A stretch of DNA of 64,000 nt from Leuconostocaceae bacterium ESL0723 (GCA_029392055.1 CP113928.1:432501-496500); one strand, 5' to 3'. Shown: positions 42,453 to 52,075, counted from the stretch's first letter. The notes: generated by a model not told the origin, from the letters alone. Numbers and translations are program-made.

Positions 42453-43250
42453 ATGCGAGTTGGAATTTATCACAATGACGTACCGGCCTCACTACCAATC
42501 GTGGCCCAGCTAAAGGCGGAGCTGACGCATGCCGGGGTACCGATTGACCAGGAATCACCAGAGGTGGTGGTGTCAGTCGGCGGTGACGGAACCTTGTTAG
42601 GTGCCTTTCACCGTTATATCGGCTTAGGCGACCAGGTCCGCTTTGTCGGACTCCACACTGGCCACCTGGGCTTTTATACCGACTGGTTGGGTTCTGAGGT
42701 CACTGAACTAGTTCAGAGCCTGCTGTCAGATAATGGTCAGCGGGTGTCTTATCCAATCTTGCAGATGACGACAACCACCAAGACCGGTGAGACTAACCGT
42801 TATCTGGCCCTAAATGAAGCAACTTTTAAGCAGCCAGTTGGGACCTTGGTGGCTGATATCTACCTTGGTGACCAGATGTTTGAAGGCTTCCGGGGTGATG
42901 GGGTCGCAGTTGCTACGCCAACCGGTTCCACGGCCTACAACAAGGCCAATGGTGGGGCGGTCTTGCATCCTAGCCTCTCAGCCATCCAGATGTCTGAGAT
43001 TGCCTCGATTAATAACCGGGTCTTTCGGACTTTAGGCTCACCCCTGGTGGTGCCAGCGGGTCAAAAAATTACGGTTAAGCCTCAAATTGACAAGTTTTTA
43101 ATTACCTGCGACCAGTTGGAAATTTTTGCCCAAGACGTGGTTAGCGCCGAGTTTGAGGTAGCTGACCAGAAGGTGCACTTTGCCCCTTACCGTCACTTAA
43201 ATTTCTGGAAGCGGGTGCAAAACGCTTTTATTAGCGAGAGCCTGGGTTAG
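42453..43250 (+). CDS. nadK: NAD kinase
   Basis: NadK makes NADP from NAD and ATP. The 265-residue protein has VSVGGDGTLLGAFH, LNEATFK and the PTGSTAYNKANGG motif. The ATG is at 42453. It belongs to the relQ-nadK-rluD cluster. Confidence 0.97.
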   Translation: MRVGIYHNDVPASLPIVAQLKAELTHAGVPIDQESPEVVVSVGGDGTLLGAFHRYIGLGDQVRFVGLHTGHLGFYTDWLGSEVTELVQSLLSDNGQRVSYPILQMTTTTKTGETNRYLALNEATFKQPVGTLVADIYLGDQMFEGFRGDGVAVATPTGSTAYNKANGGAVLHPSLSAIQMSEIASINNRVFRTLGSPLVVPAGQKITVKPQIDKFLITCDQLEIFAQDVVSAEFEVADQKVHFAPYRHLNFWKRVQNAFISESLG

Positions 43251-43285
43251 TTTCCGGGTAGTACATAAAGAATTGATAAAAGAAC

Positions 43286-44185
43286 ATGAAATTTTCTTGG
43301 ACCTATGACCAGGCTGAAGATCGCAAAGTTCGGACCTTCTTGCAGGGTCACGGGGTTTCGCACCGGATGTTTAGTCAGATTAAACATAACGGTGGTGCCA
43401 TTTTGGTCAATGACCGGCAGGTCTATACCTCCGATTACCTCAAGCAGGGTGATGAGGTGACGATTATTATGCCAGTCGAGACCGGTAATGACCTGGTCGT
43501 GCCGGATTACCACCCCTTAGATATTATTTTTGAAAATGAGCACTGGCTTTTAGTTGATAAACCTTACGGGGTCACGACCGTTCCCGGCCATGCCGACCGC
43601 CTTCATACCTTAGTCAACCAGGTTAAGGGGCATTTGCTAGAAGAACAGGCTGAAGACCAGGTACCCCACGTGGTTACCCGCTTGGACCGCGATACTTCCG
43701 GGATTGTACTCTTGGCCAAGCACCGCTTTGCCCACGCAGTTTTGGATAAGCAGCTCCAAGACCACAGTGTGGAGAAGTTTTATATTGCCTACGTGAGTGG
43801 CTTGCTGCCGGAGGACCACGGGGTGATTGAGGCGCCAATTGGCCGCAAACCCGGCGACTTTATCAAACGGATGGTTACGCCCGATGGGAAACTATCTCGG
43901 ACCGAGTACTGGGTGGAAAAGCGCTACACTGATGACCCAGATCATCCGATGACCCGAGTTCGGGTTCAGTTACACACTGGCCGTACTCACCAAATCCGGG
44001 TTCACTTCCAGCATTTAGGCTTTCCCTTAGTGGGGGATGACTTATATGGCGGCCCAGCCTGGTATGGCTTAAAGCGCCAGGCCCTGCATGCCTACCAGAT
44101 GAAATTTTACGATCCTTTCATCGAAGGTGACCGCCAATTTACCACTGACCTTCCCGCCGACCTCGCTGCCTTGGCGAAGATTTAA
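43286..44185 (+). CDS. RluD-family 23S rRNA pseudouridine synthase
   Basis: This 299-residue pseudouridine synthase has an N-terminal S4-like region (HGVSHRMFSQIK) and the catalytic RLDRDTSGIVLLAK motif (Asp in the LDRDTSG loop). The RTHQIRVHF motif is present. The precise target uridine is not resolved; RluD- or RluA-type naming would be by similarity. The ATG has only a weak ribosome binding site. Confidence 0.93.
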   Translation: MKFSWTYDQAEDRKVRTFLQGHGVSHRMFSQIKHNGGAILVNDRQVYTSDYLKQGDEVTIIMPVETGNDLVVPDYHPLDIIFENEHWLLVDKPYGVTTVPGHADRLHTLVNQVKGHLLEEQAEDQVPHVVTRLDRDTSGIVLLAKHRFAHAVLDKQLQDHSVEKFYIAYVSGLLPEDHGVIEAPIGRKPGDFIKRMVTPDGKLSRTEYWVEKRYTDDPDHPMTRVRVQLHTGRTHQIRVHFQHLGFPLVGDDLYGGPAWYGLKRQALHAYQMKFYDPFIEGDRQFTTDLPADLAALAKI

Positions 44186-44217
44186 ATTAAAGCGAATGTT
44201 TATTCAGGAGCACAACC

Positions 44218-45582
44218 ATGGACAATGAACAGCACCATATAGAAGAAATCGTGCAAGCGTTGGTCGACTACCTGTCGTCTGGCCAGGATGATGAGTTTGT
44301 CAACTTCTTTGAAAACCTGCACGAGTACGAAATGGGCCAAGCCTATGCTGAAATGCCCGATAACATGCGCGAAATTGCCTGGCGGGTCTTAGACGACGAG
44401 AGTCTGGCCACCGTCTTTGATAACTTGGAGATTGAGCCCGAAGACGAGGTGCGCCTGCTGCAGGAAATGCCACCCCAAAAGGGGGCCCAGGTCTTAGAGG
44501 CCATGTATGCCGATAATGAGGCCGACCTTTTGCAGGCCATGCCTTCCCGTCTGGTCGCAACCTACCTGGGTCTCATGCCCAAGGAAGATGCCCAGGAAAT
44601 GCGGCGGTTGATTAAGTATGAAGAACAGAGTGCTGGCGCTTTGATGGGAACGGACTATTTGGCCGTTCACCAAGGCCAGCGGGTCGCTGATGTCTTTAAA
44701 AAGGTCAAGGAGCAGGCAGTCGATGCCGAGTCAATTGCCTACATTTACGTTGTGGATGACCAGCACCGCCTGGTCGGGGTGATGTCTTTGCGGGACTTGC
44801 TAACCCATCCCGATGACCTCTCAATTGATGAAATCACTAACACCCGGGTGGTTAGCGTTAAGGCCGGCGACAACCAGAAGGACGTGGCCCAGGTAGTAGC
44901 CGATTACAACTTCCTGTCGGTGCCGGTGACCGATGATGATCAGCGCTTGTTAGGTATGATTACCGTCGACGACATTGTCGATGTTATCGATGAAGAGGCT
45001 GCGACCGAATATTCCGGCCTGGCGGCGGTTGATGTGACCCAGGTCGATGATTCTGCTTGGCGCTCAGCCTTAAAACGGACCCCCTGGCTGCTAATCTTGC
45101 TGGTCTTAGGTCTGGGTACGACCTTGATGATTAGCGGTTTTAGCAGCTTTATCCACGAGGCGCCTGTTCTAGCTGTCTTTATCACCCTGGTGGCTGGGAC
45201 AGCCGGTAACGCTGGCACCCAGTCCCTGGCCCTGACCATCCGCGGCCTATCCGCTGGTAATGAAAAGGGCTTTTGGAAAAATTTCGGTAGTGAAATTTTG
45301 GCTTCCTTGATTCTGGCAATCTTTGCCAGCCTGTTAATCGGCCTGATTGTTGGTTTCTGGCAGGGCAACGCCGACCTAGGCTTGACGGTTGGCCTGGGCA
45401 TGGGCGTGGCCATTTTCTTGGCCAGCCTGCTCGGCTTTCTCCTGCCAGCTGCTTTGGACCGGATGGGTCTTGACCCAGCCTTGATCAACGGGCCGCTGTT
45501 GACCACGATTTGTGACTTTACCTCGATTTTGATTTATTTTGGGGTGGCCCAAGTTTTTATTAACCATTTTCTTGGTCGCTAA
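44218..45582 (+). CDS. mgtE: MgtE magnesium transporter
   Basis: MgtE is a magnesium-gated magnesium channel. The 454-residue protein has an N-terminal MgtE domain (about residues 20-130), two CBS domains (about 145-265) and a five-helix C-terminal membrane domain with GTAGNAGTQSLALTIRGLS. It ends the relQ cluster. No terminator is visible. Confidence 0.94.
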   Translation: MDNEQHHIEEIVQALVDYLSSGQDDEFVNFFENLHEYEMGQAYAEMPDNMREIAWRVLDDESLATVFDNLEIEPEDEVRLLQEMPPQKGAQVLEAMYADNEADLLQAMPSRLVATYLGLMPKEDAQEMRRLIKYEEQSAGALMGTDYLAVHQGQRVADVFKKVKEQAVDAESIAYIYVVDDQHRLVGVMSLRDLLTHPDDLSIDEITNTRVVSVKAGDNQKDVAQVVADYNFLSVPVTDDDQRLLGMITVDDIVDVIDEEAATEYSGLAAVDVTQVDDSAWRSALKRTPWLLILLVLGLGTTLMISGFSSFIHEAPVLAVFITLVAGTAGNAGTQSLALTIRGLSAGNEKGFWKNFGSEILASLILAIFASLLIGLIVGFWQGNADLGLTVGLGMGVAIFLASLLGFLLPAALDRMGLDPALINGPLLTTICDFTSILIYFGVAQVFINHFLGR

Positions 45583-45671
45583 TTATGTAAAAGATGCCAT
45601 TGTTTATGACTGAACAAGTGGCTCTGAAGGACATTTCCTGTACTATAAGGGAACGTTACGGAGGAGTCAGC

Positions 45672-45812
45672 ATGCAGGAAGAACAGTCATTCACGAAATT
45701 ACTCTGTGTTTTAATGTCACACGGCGTTTACTGGGATTTAAAGGCAGTCCTAGCAGGCGGACAGCACCGGCCGGCGACCGAGGACCGGGACCTTAAGCCG
45801 CCAGTGTCTTGA
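45672..45812 (+). CDS. Possible small protein of 46 residues
   Basis: An ORF starting MQEEQSFTKLLCVLMSHGVY has a strong ribosome binding site (GGAGGAG) seven bases upstream of its ATG, and a promoter-like ACTATAAG before that. No family is recognised. It could be a small gene or a chance reading frame in the 300-base gap between mgtE and the next gene. Confidence 0.4.
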   Translation: MQEEQSFTKLLCVLMSHGVYWDLKAVLAGGQHRPATEDRDLKPPVS

Positions 45813-45824
45813 ATTTTATGGTAT

Positions 45825-45833
45825 ACTTTCAGG
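45825..45833 (+). promoter_or_regulatory. Extended -10 upstream of the secreted-protein gene
   Basis: TGG-TATACT lies about 50 bases upstream of the ATG at 45883. No good -35 is seen. Confidence 0.5.
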
Positions 45834-45882
45834 GTACGTGACAAAGTTATTACATATGTTACGAAAGGAATACAAAAAGAAT

Positions 45883-46317
45883 ATGAAAAAGATTATTACC
45901 AGCGTAGTGGCGGTGGCAGCTTTGGCAGTTGCTGGTGTAGCCGGTTACGCCCAGTTTAATCACCAGGATAGTAGCCATGCCAAGGTGACCAAGACCAGTG
46001 CCAAGAGTAGCACCAGTGTCGATAAGTCCGAAGTGACGACGAGTCCTAGTTCGTCCTCAAGCAGCTCGAGTTCAAGTGCGGCGGCCCAGTCTTCGGCCGT
46101 TAACCCTCAGGGTGCTACCAACTATGATCCTAACAAGACTGCTGGTGGTACTGAAATTACTATGCCGATGATTGAACAGGCTCGGCAGGAGTTAGACAAG
46201 GCTGGTATCCCAGCTGACAACTTCGCCCCAAGCGATATCAAGACCATCATTGCCAATGCTTCTCAACAGGGAGTTTCGATTGTTGAGTACGCTAAGCAGA
46301 ACTTCCATTCCAACTGA
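45883..46317 (+). CDS. Secreted Ser-rich protein of unknown function
   Basis: This 144-residue protein has a signal peptide-like N terminus (MKKIITSVVAVAALAVAGV), a Ser/Lys/Thr-rich middle with a run of serines near residue 60, and a folded-looking C-terminal segment (MPMIEQARQELDKAGIPAD through SIVEYAKQNF). I do not recognise the family. I chose ATG 45883, because the longer GTG start at 45838 adds charged residues before the signal peptide. The GH25 gene follows after 10 bases, so they are probably co-expressed. Confidence 0.7.
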   Translation: MKKIITSVVAVAALAVAGVAGYAQFNHQDSSHAKVTKTSAKSSTSVDKSEVTTSPSSSSSSSSSSAAAQSSAVNPQGATNYDPNKTAGGTEITMPMIEQARQELDKAGIPADNFAPSDIKTIIANASQQGVSIVEYAKQNFHSN

Positions 46318-46327
46318 GGTGACCACT

Positions 46328-47518
46328 ATGAAAATTAGAAATGTATTACTAACTGTCGCCGCCTCAGCGGTCTTTGGTACTGCCGCGGCGAATATGCCGG
46401 TTCAGGCCCAAGATATTGCCAACGTAACGGCTGGGACAGCCGGTTTGCCAAGTGCTGACGTGGTCGATATTTCATCTAACAACGGGCCTTTGTCAGTGTC
46501 AGACTTCCAAAAGATGCGGGCCGCGGGCGTTAAGGGTGTTATCGTCAAGATTACTGAATACACCACTTACCGTAACCCATACGCTGGTCAGCAGATTAGC
46601 AACGCCCAGGCCGCTGGGCTAAACGTTGGGGTCTACCATTATTCTTGGTACACCTCTCCTTCAGAAGCCCAGAATGAGGCCAACTACTTTGCCAACTATG
46701 CTTCTCAGTTGGGTCTGCCTAAGTCAACTTTGATGGTCGATGACCTGGAAGAGGCTTCCACGAAGTCCGGCAATGTTAGTGCTAATGCCGCCGCCTTTAA
46801 CAGTCAGTTACAGGCCAATGGCTACACCAACACCAGTATTTACACCTATCCGTCATATCAGACTTCCAGTGGTTTGAACTTCTCCTTCATCGGTAACAAC
46901 CGGGTTTGGATGGCCACATATCCATACAATCCTAGTTCTGCCAGCCTGCGCAATACTCAGTACGGTATGTGGCAGTGGTCCAGCCGGGCCAGCTTCCCTG
47001 GTCTGTCAGGACAGTTCGATGTTTCCATTGACTACCAGGGCCTGATGGGCGCCAGCTCTAGTCGAAACAGCACGACAACCAGCACGCCATCAACGACACC
47101 AAGTACTTCCAGTTCAACGGGTAGCACGGATATCTTTGGAAATTTATTCAAGGGTCTGACGGGCAGCAGTAACAATAACGGTCAGTCAGGCCTGAGCAAG
47201 ATTGCCGCTAACGGAAACCGCTTTAACCTGAGTGGAACTTACACGGTTAACGAGCTGAAGCTGGTTAACGGGGTGATGGAAGCTCGGATCGATCAGTTGA
47301 GCGCCAAGCCATTTAGCTGGAGTGATAACGGTATTCCTGTTTCTATCCTGCAAAATGCCAATGGTAGCTCGGCCATCAACGCCGGTGACCAGGTTCGCTT
47401 CCAGTCGGCTTATAATCACGGCACCATTGATGCCAGTGACCAGCCTTCCGGTGCAGTTGGGATTATCTTTACCAGTGGCCGCGGCCTCGTTTGGTTCGAT
47501 GCTAACGCTCTGGGTTAA
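46328..47518 (+). CDS. Secreted GH25 family muramidase (lysozyme)
   Basis: This 396-residue secreted enzyme hydrolyses the peptidoglycan backbone. A signal peptide (about residues 1-28) precedes a GH25 domain (about 40-240) with DVVDISSNNG, GVYHYSWY and the MVDDLEE acidic motif. A Ser/Thr-rich linker (about 240-275) and a C-terminal segment of about 105 residues follow, perhaps for wall binding, unrecognised. I chose the ATG at 46328, with GAGGTG upstream, because the longer start at 46250 lies in the previous gene. Confidence 0.93.
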   Translation: MKIRNVLLTVAASAVFGTAAANMPVQAQDIANVTAGTAGLPSADVVDISSNNGPLSVSDFQKMRAAGVKGVIVKITEYTTYRNPYAGQQISNAQAAGLNVGVYHYSWYTSPSEAQNEANYFANYASQLGLPKSTLMVDDLEEASTKSGNVSANAAAFNSQLQANGYTNTSIYTYPSYQTSSGLNFSFIGNNRVWMATYPYNPSSASLRNTQYGMWQWSSRASFPGLSGQFDVSIDYQGLMGASSSRNSTTTSTPSTTPSTSSSTGSTDIFGNLFKGLTGSSNNNGQSGLSKIAANGNRFNLSGTYTVNELKLVNGVMEARIDQLSAKPFSWSDNGIPVSILQNANGSSAINAGDQVRFQSAYNHGTIDASDQPSGAVGIIFTSGRGLVWFDANALG

Positions 47519-47534
47519 TTTAAAATTATCTACT

Positions 47535-47565
47535 AAAAGGACACCATTCACGGTGTCCTTTTTTG
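47535..47565 (+). terminator. Terminator after the GH25 gene
   Basis: AAAAGGACACC-ATTCAC-GGTGTCCTTTT with a T run. Confidence 0.9.
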
Positions 47566-47696
47566 TTGGACCGTCATTATGAGTAAAAACTAATGCTAGC
47601 CCCAGTTTTACCAAGTTTTCACTGCTGTGGATATGGTAATATAGAACATGTGTGGCCATTAGCAATAATTGGTGCACCGCTGTTACTGAGGTAATT

Positions 47697-48686
47697 ATGG
47701 CTGACGATACACAAGATATTATGGTACGGGCTGAATCGATTACAAAAAACTTTCAGCTCTATGCCAACCAAACTGAAAAATTAAAATCCACCTTTTTAGG
47801 AAACCAATCCGAAACCAATTTCTGGGCCCTGCGTGGCCTCACTTTTGAAGTGGCGGCCGGTGATGTTATCGGTATTGTTGGAACCAACGGTTCTGGTAAG
47901 TCGACCCTGTTAAACATTTTGAGTGGGGTTATTCCCCAAACCTCCGGTCAGTTGACCCTGAACGGATCCATTGGCGTGGTCGCAATTAACGAAGGCTTGA
48001 ACTGGGAACTGACCGGCCGGGAAAATATCCGGCTCAAGCAGTTGATGATGGGTAAGACCAACAAGGAAATCACGGCGGCCATGCCTGATATCATTGAATT
48101 TTCCGAACTCGGGGAATTTATTGACCAGCCGGTTAAGGATTATTCTAACGGGATGCGGGCCAAGTTAGGCTTTTCAATTGTGACCCACAATGACCCCGAT
48201 ATTTTGATTGTCGATGAGGCCCTGTCAGTGGGGGATAGTAACTTCTCCCAGAAGGCCCTGGGTAAGATCCGCGAATTCATTGCCGAAGGTAAGACCATTT
48301 TCTTTGTTTCCCACGACCTGCAGCAGGTCCGGGAATTTACTAATAAGGTCATGTGGATTCAGTACGGCGAGATGCGTAGTTTTGGTTCAACTAAGACGGT
48401 TAGTGACCAGTACGAAGCCTTTACCAACCAGCTGGACGAGATGGGTGAAGAAAAGCGGGATGCTTACGTGGAAGCCCAAAAGCACAACCAGCAAATCTTT
48501 ACCCTTGACCAGCTCCAGGACCAGCTACGGCGGGAAGGGTTGACACTGGAACAGGCCAAGCGCCTGACGACCGTCCGCAGTTTTGAGGGCTTTAGCGCCT
48601 GGTCCCTGTATACGACCCTGCTTTTGATTCTGGGCCTGATGGCCTTGGTCGTTTACCTATATTTGACCAAGGAGCAGCAGATATGA
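47697..48686 (+). CDS. Polysaccharide/teichoic acid export ABC ATPase (TagH-like)
   Basis: This 329-residue ATPase powers export of a surface polymer. Walker A GTNGSGKS lies near residue 62; DYSNGMRAKLGFS is the signature and DILIVDEALSVGD the Walker B. A hydrophobic segment near the C terminus (about 300-322) suggests a membrane-tethered form. I chose the ATG at 47697 after GAGGT; a longer frame from 47652 is open. The permease overlaps by four bases. It begins the surface-polysaccharide locus. Confidence 0.9.
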   Translation: MADDTQDIMVRAESITKNFQLYANQTEKLKSTFLGNQSETNFWALRGLTFEVAAGDVIGIVGTNGSGKSTLLNILSGVIPQTSGQLTLNGSIGVVAINEGLNWELTGRENIRLKQLMMGKTNKEITAAMPDIIEFSELGEFIDQPVKDYSNGMRAKLGFSIVTHNDPDILIVDEALSVGDSNFSQKALGKIREFIAEGKTIFFVSHDLQQVREFTNKVMWIQYGEMRSFGSTKTVSDQYEAFTNQLDEMGEEKRDAYVEAQKHNQQIFTLDQLQDQLRREGLTLEQAKRLTTVRSFEGFSAWSLYTTLLLILGLMALVVYLYLTKEQQI

Positions 48687-49510
48687 TTGTAATTTGTAAA
48701 TCTATTCTTCGGCTCGTGATTGAGCAAATCCGTCATCTGGGCATGGCTGTCCGGTTGGCGGTTTATGATACCAAGGCCAACAACGCCCACAAGTACCTGG
48801 GTAATCTCTGGGAAATCCTGGACCCACTCTTCCAGGTGCTGACCTATGCCGTTATTTTTGGCGGTGGTTTTCGGGCTTCGGCCCCAGTTAACCACGTGCC
48901 CTACTTTGTCTGGATGGCGGTCGGCTTTTCAGCCTGGTACCTAGTTAACCAGGGCTTTAGTGATGCCATCCGCTCTATTCAGAGCCAAATTTATATGGTC
49001 CGCAACGTAAAATTCCCTGTGTCGGTCTTGCCGACCATCCGGGTTTTGCAGGTCCTGCCGGCCGTGCTATCGGTTTCGGTGGTCGCGGTTATTAGCATGA
49101 TTTTATCCCATCAGTTTCACCCATCCTGGTACTGGCTGCAGTTCTTTTACTACTTTCCAGCCGCCCTGGTCATGCTCTTTTTCCTAGGCATTTTTAGTGC
49201 CACGATTAATATTTTGATTCCCGACTACGACCTGGCCATCCGTCAGGTTCTGCGGTTACTATTCTTCGTTTCTGGGGTCTTGTTTGAACCTTCCCGCGGA
49301 AATGTCTTTAACACCCTTATTTTTTACATCGCAAAAATCAACCCCTTCTACTACATTGTCAACGGCTGGCGGGAAACCTTCCTACTGGACCGTTGGTTCT
49401 GGAATTCGCCCCTACAAATGGCCATGTTCTGGTTAGAAATTGCCTTCTTTGCAGTTATTGGGACCCATCTGTACTTGAAGTTTAAGGATCAGTTGATTGA
49501 CTTCATCTAA
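48683..49510 (+). CDS. Polysaccharide export ABC permease (TagG-like, ABC-2 type)
   Basis: This 275-residue membrane protein has about six hydrophobic segments and the ABC-2/TagG pattern YLGNLWEILDPLFQV in the N-terminal amphipathic part. With the ATPase just before it, it would move a lipid-linked polymer across the membrane. It overlaps the ATPase gene by four bases. Confidence 0.9.
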   Translation: MIVICKSILRLVIEQIRHLGMAVRLAVYDTKANNAHKYLGNLWEILDPLFQVLTYAVIFGGGFRASAPVNHVPYFVWMAVGFSAWYLVNQGFSDAIRSIQSQIYMVRNVKFPVSVLPTIRVLQVLPAVLSVSVVAVISMILSHQFHPSWYWLQFFYYFPAALVMLFFLGIFSATINILIPDYDLAIRQVLRLLFFVSGVLFEPSRGNVFNTLIFYIAKINPFYYIVNGWRETFLLDRWFWNSPLQMAMFWLEIAFFAVIGTHLYLKFKDQLIDFI

Positions 49511-49528
49511 TCTCAGGAGATACTTTTC

Positions 49529-50629
49529 ATGAAAAAGACTGTCGCGGCAGCGATTGTTACCTATAACCGGCTGGAACTTTTAAAAGAATCACTAACAGCT
49601 GTTCTAAATCAAGGTGACCGGTTGGGCCACGTAATTGTGGTTGATAACCAGTCCAGTGATGGTACCCGGGAGTACTTGGATGGTCTGACTGACCCCCGCT
49701 TGGTGATTTACCATGCTAAGGACAACCTCGGTGGCGCCGGTGGTTTCAACCAGGCAGTCCGGATTTTTGCCGAACAGTTAGATGATGACTTTGTCTGGCT
49801 GATGGATGATGACACGATTGCCCAGCCGGGCTCCCTCCAGCACTTGGTCGACTATACCGACCAGCACCCGGATGTCAGTTTTGTGAATTCCCAGGTGCGC
49901 TGGGGTGCCATAGATGGTCTGCCTTCTTGGATGAATGTTACCGCGCCACGGGGTTTCACCTGGTCAATGGACTTACAGGGTGATAACCCGGCGGTTGAGG
50001 TCGTGAATTCAACCTTTGTTTCGGTGATGTTTTCGCGGGCGATGGTGATGATGGTCGGCCTACCCCAAAAAGAGTACTTTATCTGGGGTGACGACATGGA
50101 GTACACCAACCGCCTGGCCAACGTTTACCGGGGTTACATGGTCTTAAAGTCGGTCGTGGTCCACAAGTCCAAGGAAAACACGGTACCCGGTGACATTGTC
50201 CGGGAGCGTGACCAGAGTCGGTTGTGGCGTTACCGCTACGAGTTCCGTAATCGGGTTCTGACGGCTCGTCGGATTTCAAAGAAGGAACTGCTTAAGACCC
50301 TTGTGCGGATTTATGCTTACGACCTGCCCCGGGTTACCTTTAAGCGGCACGTTGCCTTCCGTCTGAAAAAAATGGGCATGGTCTTTGCCGGTGGTTTCCG
50401 CGGCTGGTTTTTCCGGCCTAAAATCGAGTACCCCGCCGGTGCTAAGGGCCAGGAGAAGCGTTCGATTAACGTAATCTTGCACGCCCGCAAGTTGGCGAAC
50501 CCAACTAAGATGGTTACTGTTGACGAGGAAGTTGATTTAATTCAACATGGGCACCTGACTGATTTTGAGGGGGCTAACGATAAGGCCGATCGTTACATCA
50601 AAAAGGCCTTGGCTGACGGCTTCGAATGA
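49529..50629 (+). CDS. GT2 glycosyltransferase, galactofuranosyltransferase-like (first copy)
   Basis: This 366-residue GT-A fold enzyme has AAAIVTYNR, NLGGAGGFNQA, WLMDDDT and a FIWGDDMEY segment, features shared with GlfT-type and RfbF-like transferases. A galactofuranose donor fits the UDP-galactopyranose mutase encoded in the same operon; that is inference. A related copy lies at 60020. An ATG with CAGGAGA upstream is used. Confidence 0.85.
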   Translation: MKKTVAAAIVTYNRLELLKESLTAVLNQGDRLGHVIVVDNQSSDGTREYLDGLTDPRLVIYHAKDNLGGAGGFNQAVRIFAEQLDDDFVWLMDDDTIAQPGSLQHLVDYTDQHPDVSFVNSQVRWGAIDGLPSWMNVTAPRGFTWSMDLQGDNPAVEVVNSTFVSVMFSRAMVMMVGLPQKEYFIWGDDMEYTNRLANVYRGYMVLKSVVVHKSKENTVPGDIVRERDQSRLWRYRYEFRNRVLTARRISKKELLKTLVRIYAYDLPRVTFKRHVAFRLKKMGMVFAGGFRGWFFRPKIEYPAGAKGQEKRSINVILHARKLANPTKMVTVDEEVDLIQHGHLTDFEGANDKADRYIKKALADGFE

Positions 50630-50666
50630 GGCCGGACTATTTGGCATTGATTGGAGGTGATTGACC

Positions 50667-51293
50667 TTGAAGCCAAGTCGTACTTATAAAATTAGCAAAC
50701 GGTTTTTAGACATCTTGGTTTCCCTGGTCGCTTTAATCATCCTTTCACCAGTCATGCTAGTCATCGCAATTTTGATTAAGCTGGACAAGCATACCAGTCG
50801 GGTGATTTATCAGCAGGAACGGATTGGTAAAAACGGCCGTCCCTTTAAAATCTACAAGTTTCAAACCATGGTTGATCACGCCGAGGAAATCCTCCGGCAA
50901 AATCCCGACCTCTACCAGAAGTTCATTAAAAACGGCTACAAGCTGCCAACCAAGGAAGATCCCCGGATTACTAAGTACGGGGTCTTCCTACGCCGGACCT
51001 CCCTGGATGAAATTCCCCAATTTTGGAATGTCTTAAAGGGGGAGATGAGCATTATCGGTCCTCGGCCGGTGGTGAAAGAGGAACTAAAGGAATACGGTGA
51101 CCACGTCGACGAATTCCTGTCGGTTACACCGGGGGTCTTTGGCCTCTGGCAGGCCGAGGGGCGCAGTAACATCGGCTATCCCGAGCGGGCCCAGATTGAG
51201 CTCGACTACGTTCGAAGAGCCAGCCTGCCCTTTGATTTCTACGTGCTCTTCCGTAACATTGGCATGGTCTTTAGCCAGGATGGAGCGTTTTAA
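50667..51293 (+). CDS. Undecaprenyl-phosphate sugar phosphotransferase (initiating, small type)
   Basis: This 208-residue protein is a single-membrane-segment polyisoprenyl-phosphate hexose-1-phosphate transferase that starts polymer synthesis on the lipid carrier. It has the N-terminal hydrophobic segment (about residues 12-38), the QQERIGKNGRPFKIYKF and SLDEIPQFWNV motifs and the RPG-like GPRPVV. I prefer the TTG at 50667, nine bases after GGAGG, over the TTG at 50661. The sugar added is not resolved. Confidence 0.92.
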   Translation: MKPSRTYKISKRFLDILVSLVALIILSPVMLVIAILIKLDKHTSRVIYQQERIGKNGRPFKIYKFQTMVDHAEEILRQNPDLYQKFIKNGYKLPTKEDPRITKYGVFLRRTSLDEIPQFWNVLKGEMSIIGPRPVVKEELKEYGDHVDEFLSVTPGVFGLWQAEGRSNIGYPERAQIELDYVRRASLPFDFYVLFRNIGMVFSQDGAF

Positions 51294-52075
51294 TGGTTCA
51301 TGCTAAAATTTATGTAGCCACCCACCGCGCCTATCCAATGCCAGTTGATGACCTTTACCAGCCCATCTTGGTCGGGGCAGCTAACCAAGACCAGGTGCCC
51401 GCGGGCTACCTGGCCGATAACGTTGGGCCCAATATTTCGGCTAAAAACCCGAATTACAGTGAGTTAACCGCCATTTATTGGCTCTGGCACCAGCCCAAGG
51501 ATAATGATATTGTTGGCCTGGTTCACTACCGGCGTTACCTGGGTTTAAAGGGTGGCCATGACTGGACTAACCGCCTGTCAGTCCGCCAGATTGAGGCGCT
51601 TTTGGCCGACCATGACCTGATTTTACCCAAGGCCCGTAATTACTGGATTGAAAACCAGCGGAACCATTATCTTCATGCCCATGCAGCGGCCCCTTATCAG
51701 GCCTTGGCCAAGGTTTTGCGAGATGATTATCCTAGTTATTATCCGGCCTTTACCGAGCTGGAAAAATCAACCAAGGCCCATCTATTTAACATGTTTATCA
51801 TGCCCCGGCCCTTATTTGACCAGTATGCGGCCTTTGTCTTTGGTGTTTTAGACCAGGTGGCGGCCCAAATTGATTTAAGTCAACTGCAGGGTCAAGAGCA
51901 GCGCGTTTTTGGCTACCTGAGTGAGCTCTTGATGGACACCTGGGTGAACACCAAACAGCTCCGGGTGGCCGAGTGTCCGGTGATTAACCTGGAAAAGACT
52001 AACTGGTTGGACAAGGGTTACCAGTTCTTAAAGCGCAAGTTCTTACCCAATTCAAAAAAGAAGGTACATTTTTAA
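51293..52075 (+). CDS. DUF4422 domain glycosyltransferase-like protein
   Basis: This 260-residue protein matches the DUF4422 family of polysaccharide-locus glycosyltransferases (KIYVATHRAYP at the N terminus, VGLVHYRRYLG). Such proteins are typical of capsule and wall polysaccharide clusters. The donor and acceptor are unknown. It overlaps the sugar transferase upstream by one base, and glf starts directly after it. Confidence 0.85.
   Translation: MVHAKIYVATHRAYPMPVDDLYQPILVGAANQDQVPAGYLADNVGPNISAKNPNYSELTAIYWLWHQPKDNDIVGLVHYRRYLGLKGGHDWTNRLSVRQIEALLADHDLILPKARNYWIENQRNHYLHAHAAAPYQALAKVLRDDYPSYYPAFTELEKSTKAHLFNMFIMPRPLFDQYAAFVFGVLDQVAAQIDLSQLQGQEQRVFGYLSELLMDTWVNTKQLRVAECPVINLEKTNWLDKGYQFLKRKFLPNSKKKVHF

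Noticed and set aside
44940-45506. 188-codon minus-strand ORF opposite mgtE
   Set aside because: Shadow of the membrane domain of mgtE; no ribosome binding site.
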